Shown here piece after piece: positions 7,763 through 14,264 of a stretch of 41,463 nt of DNA. The notes beneath the pieces are model-generated. The model saw only the letters and a list, made by a program, of their open reading frames with translations, was not told where the DNA came from and did not search any database. Origin of the DNA: Pseudomonas palleroniana (lineage in GTDB: Bacteria; Pseudomonadota; Gammaproteobacteria; Pseudomonadales; Pseudomonadaceae). Where the stretch lies: NCBI RefSeq assembly GCF_003031675.1, contig NZ_PYWX01000058.1:1-41463 (forward strand), written 5' to 3'. A program made the position numbers and the translations under genes. Each line of letters starts with the position of its first letter. The stretch's first letter is position 1.

Positions 7763-8371
7763 ATCGCTGACCAGCATTGCGGCGAGATACACCATCAACA
7801 CCGCCACCCCTGCATCCAGCCAGCGCCATACCACCGGCGCCCGGAATAGTTTGGTTAACCGCTGACATCCCAACGCCAAGAGTACAAACCACAACAACGA
7901 AGCGGTCATGGCGCCCATTGCAAAGAATGCTTGTTGGTTCGTGGGCTTGGCTGCGCCGATCGAGCCGATCAACACGACTGTATCAAGCCACGCGTAGGGG
8001 TTGGCGAAACCCAGAACGACCGCTGTGCCCAATAGCCCGCCTTGCGAGTGGTCGCCCTGGGTGTTTGGCATGGATTGATCACGCAGGCACGCCAACAGGC
8101 GCTGGCCGCCGAACCAAAGTAGGTAAGCGGCGCCGCAGAGCAGCAACAGCACTACCAGTGCTGGCCGACTTTGCAAAAGCGAACCTAACCCAGTGATGCC
8201 CAGAGCGATCAGCAGAATATCGGCCAATACGCAAATTGCGACCACGCCCCAGACAGGACCACGGCTGACACCTTGGCGGATGACCAAGGTGTCTTTGGGG
8301 CCGGGGGCAGCGAACAAACCGATCCCCAAGAGTAGGCCTTCAAGGTAGAGAGCATTGAAATAGGGAACCAT
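7724..8371 (-). CDS. LysE/ArgO-family amino-acid exporter
   Basis: A 215-residue inner-membrane protein with about six hydrophobic helices. It carries the LysE signature near the N-terminus (GLFAAPGPKDTLVIRQGVSRG) and the FANPYAWLDTVVLIGS segment typical of the LysE/ArgO branch. The family exports basic amino acids or related compounds, driven by proton motive force. It begins 24 bp after the stop of a 2-oxoglutarate-dependent oxygenase gene on the same strand, so the two probably form an operon. A substrate made by that oxygenase is a reasonable guess. Its C-terminal coding end overlaps the convergent 109-aa gene. Confidence 0.85.
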   Translation of the reverse strand: MVPYFNALYLEGLLLGIGLFAAPGPKDTLVIRQGVSRGPVWGVVAICVLADILLIALGITGLGSLLQSRPALVVLLLLCGAAYLLWFGGQRLLACLRDQSMPNTQGDHSQGGLLGTAVVLGFANPYAWLDTVVLIGSIGAAKPTNQQAFFAMGAMTASLLWFVLLALGCQRLTKLFRAPVVWRWLDAGVAVLMVYLAAMLVSDSLDIFQVMLEGH

Positions 8372-8395
8372 GAAGTGTCCGTGCCCTTGAGGAGT

Positions 8396-9202
8396 TTAAA
8401 GGAGCTGAATAGGCTGATTACCGAAACCCATGTGCCGAGCGTTTAAGGCACGACTCAAGTCGATTGGCTGCCTGCGGAAAAAACTGGTTAACACCTGCTC
8501 CGGGGTCGGGTTGGCAAAGTAAATCAAAGAGCTTCTGGCCACCGGCCTCTCAGGTGCCAGGACCGCGTGATAGGCCGCAGGAATGGCGTGATCAGAAAGC
8601 TCAGTCAATAAAGACCCCGCCAGCACAGCAATCTCATTCTCCAAAAGACGCACGGGTTCAAGCGAGCGCCCCTTCACCAAGACAAGCCCTTCACGGCTGG
8701 GCTTGATAAACGACAGCATATGACCATCTTCATGGGGGTCCTGGGCAAATCGACGTTCAATGTTTGCAGACTGAGCGGTGTAAACACATAACTGCACATA
8801 AGACGCCGCACGAAACGGGGCGAGTGGCGGCACTCCAAACTCACTGCAGATGCCGTCCATCAACTCTTGAGCCAGCTCACTGATCTGGCGTTCAAAAACA
8901 TCCACAGCCGCAAAAAATCCGCTCCGGGTGAATTCAAAACCTAAGCGTTTCGACGCATGTGCAGGCCAATAACAGAATCGCTCACAGAGGTCAGGATGGT
9001 CCTCGACACTTGAATACTCAGCACCGAATGGAAAAAAGCCATCCGTATCCTGACCGAAGGAAAATGATGCTTTGGTGGCTTGGGATATTGCTGAATATCC
9101 ATCAACGATTTGTTTGTAGTCCTGCAGCATGGCTTCAGGTATTTGCAAGGTGCCGAAGCCTGATCGAGCAATGGAAGCGCAGCATGTTTTTATTTGAGTC
9201 AT
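8396..9202 (-). CDS. 2-oxoglutarate/Fe(II)-dependent oxygenase (isopenicillin-N-synthase-like fold)
   Basis: A 268-residue member of the non-haem Fe(II) oxygenase superfamily related to the DIOX_N/2OG-FeII_Oxy group. Iron ligands are visible as His157 and Asp159 in DPHEDGHML and His212 in AAYHAVL. The co-substrate motif R-x-S is RSS at 223-225 (VARSSLIYFANP). The fold uses O2 and 2-oxoglutarate to hydroxylate or otherwise oxidise a small molecule. I chose the ATG at 9202 (MTQIKTCC); the frame extends to 9343, but that extra part has poor protein character. It is followed after 24 bp by a LysE-type exporter, suggesting an oxidised amino acid that is then exported. Base use is a little more AT-rich than its neighbours. 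Confidence 0.8.
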   Translation of the reverse strand: MTQIKTCCASIARSGFGTLQIPEAMLQDYKQIVDGYSAISQATKASFSFGQDTDGFFPFGAEYSSVEDHPDLCERFCYWPAHASKRLGFEFTRSGFFAAVDVFERQISELAQELMDGICSEFGVPPLAPFRAASYVQLCVYTAQSANIERRFAQDPHEDGHMLSFIKPSREGLVLVKGRSLEPVRLLENEIAVLAGSLLTELSDHAIPAAYHAVLAPERPVARSSLIYFANPTPEQVLTSFFRRQPIDLSRALNARHMGFGNQPIQLL

Positions 9203-9430
9203 CGCTATATCCAAAGATAGATGTAAAGGAATGCAACAAACACTAGGTTCGCAAGCATGCGAGAAACCACGACACTGGATATAACGAACCAAAAAGGGAC
9301 CCATCCATGTCCTTCCCAACGCCAGCAGGCCGTAAGTGTGCATTGCGCACTACCCGCCATGGCGATCAGGTTGTCTTTTTTGGCGAACAACGTGACGGCC
9401 TTTCCAAGGGCTAGGGACTAGCAATCGAAT

Positions 9431-10123
9431 ATGAGCATACGAACGCGCGATACCCTTCGATCTCTCGTTGTACGGCGCAGCCGAGAGTTGGGTAAATCAA
9501 TGACGATATTGGCCAAGGAAGCGGGCATTTCCCGAACCTATCTGTATGGCTTGGCCGGCGGCGCCTCTCAGGATCCCTCGGTACGCACCCTGATCAAACT
9601 CGCCAAAGCGCTCAGGGTGTCACCGCTGATGCTGTTCCGTTACTTCGCCGACCTGGCAGGCGCGCCCGTCGATACTTATTCAATGGCGAGCACCAACCGC
9701 GCCATCGGCCTGCACGACCCCAGCGATATCGCCGTCTTCAATGCAGACGTCAGCACACCCGACCAAGCCGTGGTGCTGCCCGGCGAGATCTTTCAGAAAA
9801 CCTGGGAAATCCAGAACCTCGGCACCCGCCCCTGGCGCGACCGGCGATTGGTACGAGTGGACGGCGAATACGTCATCGCTCGGCGCACCGCCACGGGTAC
9901 GCCATTGGAAGTGGTGATGGACACACACCTGCGCAGCCTGAACAACGAAATCCCCATCGCCGAGACACTCCCCGGGCAGCCGGTGCACCTCACCGTGGAG
10001 TTCGCCGCGCCCAAGGAGACCTGCACGGTCACGTCCATCTGGCGGATCGAAGATGAACAGGGGAAGCCCTGCTATGGTCCGGCGTTCATCCTGCATGTGA
10101 TCGTCAACGTCATGGCGCGCTGA
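9431..10123 (+). CDS. HTH (XRE-type) regulator fused to an NBR1-like Ig domain
   Basis: A 230-residue protein. Residues about 8-75 are an XRE-type helix-turn-helix (ILAKEAGISRTYLYGLAGG, then DPSVRTLIKLAKALRVSP). Residues about 110-225 match the NBR1/N-BRCA1 Ig-like domain: GEIFQKTWEIQNLGTRPWRD, a Val-rich strand pattern, and PAFILHVIVNV at the end. In eukaryotes this domain is found in NBR1; in bacteria it occurs on secreted or HTH proteins, with no clear role. It probably binds DNA and senses a protein or surface partner. It is convergent with the LysE-type gene at 10132, with an 8-bp gap. The ribosome site is weak. Confidence 0.75.
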   Translation: MSIRTRDTLRSLVVRRSRELGKSMTILAKEAGISRTYLYGLAGGASQDPSVRTLIKLAKALRVSPLMLFRYFADLAGAPVDTYSMASTNRAIGLHDPSDIAVFNADVSTPDQAVVLPGEIFQKTWEIQNLGTRPWRDRRLVRVDGEYVIARRTATGTPLEVVMDTHLRSLNNEIPIAETLPGQPVHLTVEFAAPKETCTVTSIWRIEDEQGKPCYGPAFILHVIVNVMAR

Positions 10124-10131
10124 CCTGCGAC

Positions 10132-10767
10132 CTACCGCCGCCCTTCCGCCGCCATCCGCACGGCCAGCCCCATCAACACCGAGCCCATCATCCAGCGCTG
10201 CACCACCTGCCATCCCGGCCGGGTGACGAAAAACACCGCGATGGAACCCGCCATGGTGGCAATCACGGCGTTGACGCTCACGCTGATCATGATTTGCGTA
10301 AAGCCCAGCACCAGTGATTGCATCAGCACACTGCCGTGGCCGTTCGGGTCGATGAACTGCGGCAGCAGCGACAGATACATCACCGCCACCTTGGGGTTCA
10401 ACAGGTTGGTCACCAGGCCCATGGTGAACAGCTTGCGCGGGCTGTCCTGGGGCAAGTCGCGCACCTGGAACGGCGAGCGCCCACCGGGCCTGACCGCTTG
10501 CCAGGCCATATAAGCCAGATACAACGCACCGCCGAAACGCAGCGCGTCATAAGCAAACGGCACCGCCATGACCAGTGCCGTGATCCCCAACGCCGCGCAC
10601 ACCATATAAACCAGAAAACCCAACGCCACGCCGCCCAGGGAAATCAACCCGGCGGTGCGGCCCTGGCAGATCGAGCGAGAAATGAGGTAAATCATATTCG
10701 GACCGGGCGTGAGCACCATACCGAGTGAGATCAGCGCATAGGCCAGCCAGTTGGACATTTCAGGCAT
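10132..10767 (-). CDS. LysE/RhtB-family translocator
   Basis: A 211-residue membrane protein with six predicted helices and the RhtB-branch signature SLGMVLTPGPNMIYLISRS near the N-terminus. The NLLNPKVAVMYLSLLPQFID segment is characteristic of homoserine/threonine-type exporters. The substrate is not predictable. It is a separate lineage from the LysE/ArgO-type gene at 7724 (different signature, low similarity), so the window has two exporters of this superfamily. It is transcribed alone, convergent with the HTH-Ig gene. Confidence 0.87.
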   Translation of the reverse strand: MPEMSNWLAYALISLGMVLTPGPNMIYLISRSICQGRTAGLISLGGVALGFLVYMVCAALGITALVMAVPFAYDALRFGGALYLAYMAWQAVRPGGRSPFQVRDLPQDSPRKLFTMGLVTNLLNPKVAVMYLSLLPQFIDPNGHGSVLMQSLVLGFTQIMISVSVNAVIATMAGSIAVFFVTRPGWQVVQRWMMGSVLMGLAVRMAAEGRR

Positions 10768-10934
10768 TGTTGGGCTCCTGGAGTGTTATTCGGCCGGCGT
10801 GAAATGCTTGGCCTGCGATGCGGTGTTGGCCACCATGTTAGGGCGTCCAAAAGCAGGCTGTTAGATACAGATCTGCGAGCAAAACGTCATACAGGCGCGA
10901 GCGCTTATTGCAGTACTTACACAAGGACAGGCAC

Positions 10935-11306
10935 ATGATCGACTTCAACAACAAAGGCTTCTTCAAGCTCAAGCAAAACAACGAGTACGCCGAGCGCGTC
11001 TCGGCCCTGCTGCTGGACGGCGAGGAAGTGATCGACGCCTACAAGGCCATGCGTGATGGGGTGGTGTTCACCAGCAAACGCATCATCGCGGTAAATGTGC
11101 AGGGCATTACCGGCAGCAAGAAGGACTTCACGTCGCTGCCGTATAAAAACATCGTGGCGTATTCGGTGGAAACGTCCGGGACGTTTGATCTGGATTCGGA
11201 GTTGGAAATTTACTTTTCGTCGTTGGGGAAGGTGAGGTTTGAGTTCACCGGGAAGACGTCGATTGTGGAAATCTCGCGGTTGATTTCCAGGCATCTGCTG
11301 GACTGA
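10935..11306 (+). CDS. Bacterial PH-domain protein
   Basis: A 123-residue protein built of a single bacterial Pleckstrin-homology-like domain. Sequence marks are GEEVIDAYKAMRDGVVFTSK, RIIAVNVQGITGSKKDFTSL, PYKNIVAYSVETSGTFDLDS and a C-terminal amphipathic helix (ISRLISRHLLD). The start ATG at 10935 has AGGA upstream; the frame could extend to 10908 but that has no ribosome site. The domain is usually cytosolic and the function of stand-alone members is unknown. A strong terminator follows 10 bp after the stop. Confidence 0.82.
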   Translation: MIDFNNKGFFKLKQNNEYAERVSALLLDGEEVIDAYKAMRDGVVFTSKRIIAVNVQGITGSKKDFTSLPYKNIVAYSVETSGTFDLDSELEIYFSSLGKVRFEFTGKTSIVEISRLISRHLLD

Positions 11307-11315
11307 TCAGCGCTC

Positions 11316-11348
11316 AAAAAAAGACCTTGGCGCGCCAAGGTCTTTTTT
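11316..11348. terminator. Rho-independent terminator with perfect 22-bp palindrome
   Basis: AGACCTTGGCG/CGCCAAGGTCT flanked by an A7 run and a T-run serves both strands. The core resembles the terminator at 2355-2388 (both AGACCTTG stems). Confidence 0.92.
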
Positions 11349-11385
11349 ACTGCCTACACGATTCATCAGATGTTACGGTTCAAAA

Positions 11386-11408
11386 TGTGGGAGGGGGCTT
11401 GCTCCCGA
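11386..11408. repeat. Pseudomonas REP element (single)
   Basis: TGTGGGAGGGGGCTTGCTCC followed by CGA is a standard member of the Pseudomonas REP family, able to fold by GGGAG/CTCCC pairing. It lies between the PH-domain terminator and the DUF3077 remnant. Confidence 0.8.
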
Positions 11409-11442
11409 TGACGCCCTCCCCCCACACCATCAAACCACAGAC

Positions 11443-11729
11443 TTACACAGCAACCACTTCCTCCGTCACCCCATTCGCCAAACCATCCACCACCGCCTTC
11501 GCCATCTCGCCCAGATAATGCGCCGTCCAGGCAAAACGATCCGCCCCGTGTCCATGTCTGCGTCCAATGCGATGCATTTTGGAACAGTGCGATAGCTGAG
11601 AAACATGCTCCAAGGCATCGCGGATAAGCCCGCCGGTATTGACGAGGAATAGCCAGTGGAGGTTGGGCCGTTTGCAGCATTTTGAGAAACCGACGATACC
11701 GAGGTTTTTGTTGAGGAATAGGTGATCAT
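11443..11729 (-). pseudogene. DUF3077 gene broken by several frameshifts
   Basis: DUF3077 proteins are small (about 95 aa) and common in Pseudomonas. Here their expected pattern is split over two frames. An ATG at 11729 (MITYSSTKTSVSSVSQNAA) gives the usual N-terminus. The other frame gives FLVNTGGLIRDALEHVSQL, then the first frame gives CIALDADMDTG, and the second frame resumes with ADRFAWTAHYLGEMAKAVVD and GLANG. Joining these needs at least three frame changes, so it is either a decayed gene or contains sequence errors. The ATG has AGG 7 nt upstream. A long structured leader precedes it. Confidence 0.6.
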
Positions 11730-11823
11730 TGGGCACCTATGGATTGGGTGGAAGTAAAAATGACAGTACTGCGAGAATGCGACCTATTAGAAGCGCTCGT
11801 CGCTTGAGCCCCTAGTGTAGGAG

Positions 11824-11917
11824 AGCTGCCATATTCGCTTCTCATGCAATGGGTGGCAGCTATGCTTCGGACTGAGAAACCGGGACGGTAGGAGCCAGAC
11901 AGCACCGCAGGTTTCTC
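11824..11917 (-). promoter_or_regulatory. Structured leader: two inverted repeats upstream of the DUF3077 remnant
   Basis: Two perfect 8-bp inverted repeats lie in tandem: AGCTGCCA (11824-11831) with TGGCAGCT (11854-11861), and GAGAAACC (11874-11881) with GGTTTCTC (11910-11917). Transcribed toward the DUF3077 start at 11729 they would give two stem-loops in the 5' leader. No coding pattern is convincing across 11740-12010. Confidence 0.5.
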
Positions 11918-12016
11918 ACGCATAGCCGCAATGGCACAGACGTAAGGGCACAAAAAGGTCTATCGTTTTTCGCATTATCCTGTCCGGCCGCTGATTATTA
12001 GGACGGAGGAAAAGTC

Positions 12017-12112
12017 ATGCAACCAGACACACCATTGGTAGCTCATTTTTGTGGTTCACATTATCAATGCCACTCGAGAGCACTCATTGATCGTCAACTT
12101 TGCATCCAATGA
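12017..12112 (+). CDS. Possible 31-aa peptide with a strong ribosome site
   Basis: A short frame beginning MQPDTPLVAHFCGSHYQCHS and ending LCIQ is preceded by GGAGG with a 7-nt spacer, an ideal ribosome site. It contains several His and Cys residues. No family is recognised. It may be a leader peptide, a truncated gene, or chance. It ends 107 bp before the HNH gene. Confidence 0.3.
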   Translation: MQPDTPLVAHFCGSHYQCHSRALIDRQLCIQ

Positions 12113-12219
12113 AACACCAATAAGCGAAGATTTTCATACGTCCCTCCGCATAAGTGTAGCGCTTCCCCCTCAGCCACTGATAGCATTAAGCCACGCCCGG
12201 CATAAAAAGGACTCTGCCA

Positions 12220-13185
12220 ATGACTGTTCAAGAGACATTCGCAAAAAAAACCAGAAAGCCATTCTCAAAAAAAATAGAAAACATACTTCTTTATAAATCA
12301 GCGCGAACATGCTGCGTATGTAGAGTCCCTAAAAGACCAGTCGAAATCCATCACATTGATGAAGACCCTTCAAACAATAACGAAGAAAATTTGGTCGTCA
12401 TATGCGCTAACTGCCACGATGAAGCTCACACAATCCATAAGCTTTCTAAAAACCTAACACCAGAACGTTTAAGAGATACCAAAAAAAAATGGGAAGATGA
12501 AGTATCAAAGAGAGCTTCCCATGCAATGACCTCTCAAGCAAATTTAAACCAAGCAGTATGGACTTATATAAACCACCAACGTCTCCCGCAAATAATGAAG
12601 GCTCATGGAATAAAATTTGATGAGACATTACATTCAATCTTGATAGCAACTGGCGTCACAGACAAAATTGGGATACCCATTCTTAAGAAAAAAAAGGAGA
12701 GCCGCTTTCTAACTACCATTTATGACCGCCTTGAATACGACGAAGCGCACCGACTCCATCATATGTACTGCGAAGCCATCGACGATTTGATAGAGGCAAG
12801 TAATCCTATTGAGTTGGGCGCCATATGGTCGAAAACTGAAATCAAAGATTTAATAGCTCCTGGCACTATATGCTTCTGCATGCGCGGATTTCGTTTCCAG
12901 CGAGGGGATACAGTAGAAAACGAAGAGGATCGAGTAATTTATGCAAAAGCCAAAAATATAGAAATTAGATTTTCAGCTAATACTCGCCATATGTTTGGAT
13001 CCTCCGCTTTATACGACTCGTTTGTCGGCCACCGGTTCATAGCAGCATTAATTATCGTAAAGAACGTCGACACTGAGGATGGTGTCTTAGTAATTAGGGC
13101 TACACCTCTAGCAATGGGTGCTGGTTTTGTCACGAGCGCCTATGATACTCCGTACGCAATGAAAACCAACAGATTAAAACGCTAA
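12220..13185 (+). CDS. HNH-endonuclease-type protein with unknown C-terminal domain
   Basis: A 321-residue protein, far more AT-rich than the flanking chromosome. Residues about 28-70 are a zinc-type HNH module: C31-C-V-C34, then EIHHIDEDPSNNNEENL with His44-His45, then ICANCHDEAH with Cys62, Cys65 and His66. HNH modules cut or nick nucleic acid. Residues 90-321 (TWTYINHQRLP region onward) match nothing I know; there are no membrane segments. No methylase, helicase or other defence partner is adjacent. It could be a solitary defence nuclease or cargo of an acquired patch. The start has a weak AGGA 10 nt upstream. Confidence 0.75.
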   Translation: MTVQETFAKKTRKPFSKKIENILLYKSARTCCVCRVPKRPVEIHHIDEDPSNNNEENLVVICANCHDEAHTIHKLSKNLTPERLRDTKKKWEDEVSKRASHAMTSQANLNQAVWTYINHQRLPQIMKAHGIKFDETLHSILIATGVTDKIGIPILKKKKESRFLTTIYDRLEYDEAHRLHHMYCEAIDDLIEASNPIELGAIWSKTEIKDLIAPGTICFCMRGFRFQRGDTVENEEDRVIYAKAKNIEIRFSANTRHMFGSSALYDSFVGHRFIAALIIVKNVDTEDGVLVIRATPLAMGAGFVTSAYDTPYAMKTNRLKR

Positions 13186-13191
13186 CCAATG

Positions 13192-13211
13192 AAACGGGCT
13201 CACGCCCGTTT
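13192..13211. terminator. Hairpin between HNH gene and the minus-strand small frame
   Basis: AAACGGGC/GCCCGTTT has an 8-bp perfect stem and a 4-nt loop, 6 bp after the HNH stop, with A/T runs on both sides. It can terminate from either direction, though neither T-run is long. Confidence 0.6.
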
Positions 13212-13299
13212 ATATACTAGTCACATCGATAGAAACCAACATAATTAAGATTGCAAGCCAGCAAATATAAAAAACAAAACCAGTCATTCCTACCAGCAC
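13210..13299 (-). CDS. Possible 29-aa hydrophobic peptide (type I toxin-like size)
   Basis: On the minus strand, GTG at 13299 is preceded by TGAGG with a 5-nt spacer. The frame runs MLVGMTGFVFYICWLAILIM, then LVSIDVTSI, and stops at 13210. Residues 5-22 would make one transmembrane helix. The stop touches the hairpin at 13192-13211, so a short transcript would be peptide plus terminator. Small hydrophobic peptides of this shape include type I toxins, but no antisense RNA was demonstrated. An AT-rich stretch can give such frames by chance. Confidence 0.25.
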   Translation of the reverse strand: MLVGMTGFVFYICWLAILIMLVSIDVTSI

Positions 13300-13612
13300 T
13301 GGCACCTCATATAAAACTCAACCCACACCTATCAATTTCAGCTTTCAAAAAAGTTCACTCGAAATTTTTGGACCATTATAAAATCCACAGAAAAACCTAC
13401 CACGAACAACAATTAATACATACCACTTAACACCACCTCGCCCGAGAATATAAAAAACACAACGAGAAGTATGACTCCATCTAAATTTATATATTTCGAT
13501 TTCATCCGTTTTGAACAAGACAGGTTTAGCGCGCTCGGCAGATATCGACTTACCTCGAAATTCCGTAGGGCAAGGGCATCAGCGACGTATATCTAAATAA
13601 AGCTCGAACACC
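13300..13612. other. AT-rich stretch with no convincing gene
   Basis: About 310 bp of AT-rich DNA between the small frame and the HTH antitoxin-like gene. I checked the minus strand for a PIN-type toxin that should follow the antitoxin. Only a 14-codon frame (MTNEVFELYLDIRR) that overlaps the antitoxin stop and a further stop-broken frame are seen. No repeats or RNA genes stand out. Confidence 0.5.
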
Positions 13613-14071
13613 TCATTCGTCATACCCCAGTCCCAACTCCCGGGCCTGCCGCACTAGCTCCTCAATTGCTTCTTGGCTTTTCTTACCTCGCTGCTGCTTG
13701 AACGCTATCAAATCCGAAAGTCGAATCCGCCGATGGCTCCCCCTTTTTGTAAAAGGAATAGCACCTTCTTCCAGAATCTCAACCAGATACTGGCGTGAAA
13801 CACCAAGCAGGCCGGCGGCTTCCCTCGCGGTCCATTCGGCATTCGCCGAGACTACCTTCACGGCATTCCCGCTAGCCAATTCGCCTAGGATATCGACAAG
13901 CAGATGCAGCGCTGAAGTTGGGAGTATGAGGGTGTGAGGTTTGTCTTCTTTGTCAAAGATATCGATGCGCTGGGTTTGAAATCCGGTCGACAGGAGCGAG
14001 GCCACTTCGCGCAGGTCTTGCACAGCCGCTTCGACTTCTTTTTCCAGCGGAATGATCGTGTGGGTAATCAT
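13613..14071 (-). CDS. Excisionase-type HTH protein, antitoxin-like (toxin missing)
   Basis: A 152-residue protein. Residues about 75-135 form a MerR/excisionase-type winged helix (TAREAAGLLGVSRQYLVEIL, then GAIPFTKRGSHRRIRLSDLI). The N-terminal half (residues 5-70) is helical and dimerisation-like. This two-part plan is well known from antitoxins that precede PIN-domain toxins in Pseudomonas. No PIN toxin follows here; the downstream 400 bp holds no such frame. It may be an orphan antitoxin or an element-borne regulator. It is divergent from the bacteriocin gene at 14265, so it could bind the shared 193-bp region, but that is speculative. Confidence 0.7.
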   Translation of the reverse strand: MITHTIIPLEKEVEAAVQDLREVASLLSTGFQTQRIDIFDKEDKPHTLILPTSALHLLVDILGELASGNAVKVVSANAEWTAREAAGLLGVSRQYLVEILEEGAIPFTKRGSHRRIRLSDLIAFKQQRGKKSQEAIEELVRQARELGLGYDE

Positions 14072-14215
14072 GATGCAGCTCCGGCGTTATGCAATTCGGT
14101 GGGATTCAACGCAAACGCAGCAAACGATAATCGAAGTATTCGGAACAGAGACACCCGCTCAAGCATCAGTCCACTTTTCCCACACCAACCACCGAATTAA
14201 GCCGACATCAGCCTC

Positions 14216-14260
14216 TGAGCCCCCCTCTTAGGCTCACTCCCTCGCACAAGGAAGTGAGCC
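14216..14260 (+). promoter_or_regulatory. Alternative hairpins over the bacteriocin ribosome site
   Basis: GGCTCACT (14231-14238) pairs perfectly with AGTGAGCC (14253-14260), ending 4 bp before the toxin ATG and enclosing the likely AAGGA site. TGAGCC at 14216-14221 can pair instead with GGCTCA at 14231-14236. The two folds exclude each other, the arrangement of a translation switch. No trigger is known. Confidence 0.45.
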
Positions 14261-14264
14261 GGTC

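Noticed and set aside
9205..9390. 61-aa minus-strand frame with a membrane-like segment before the oxygenase gene
   Set aside because: It needs a TTG start and lacks a ribosome site; the hydrophobic stretch alone is not enough. It ends 2 bp before the oxygenase ATG, so it deserves a check in relatives, but I do not call it.
12051..12296. 81-aa plus-strand frame overlapping the HNH start
   Set aside because: It overlaps the HNH gene in another frame and has no family features.
13300..13612. Remains of a PIN toxin after the HTH antitoxin-like gene
   Set aside because: Only a 14-codon frame at the antitoxin stop and a stop-broken stretch were found, with no PIN acidic residues in order.
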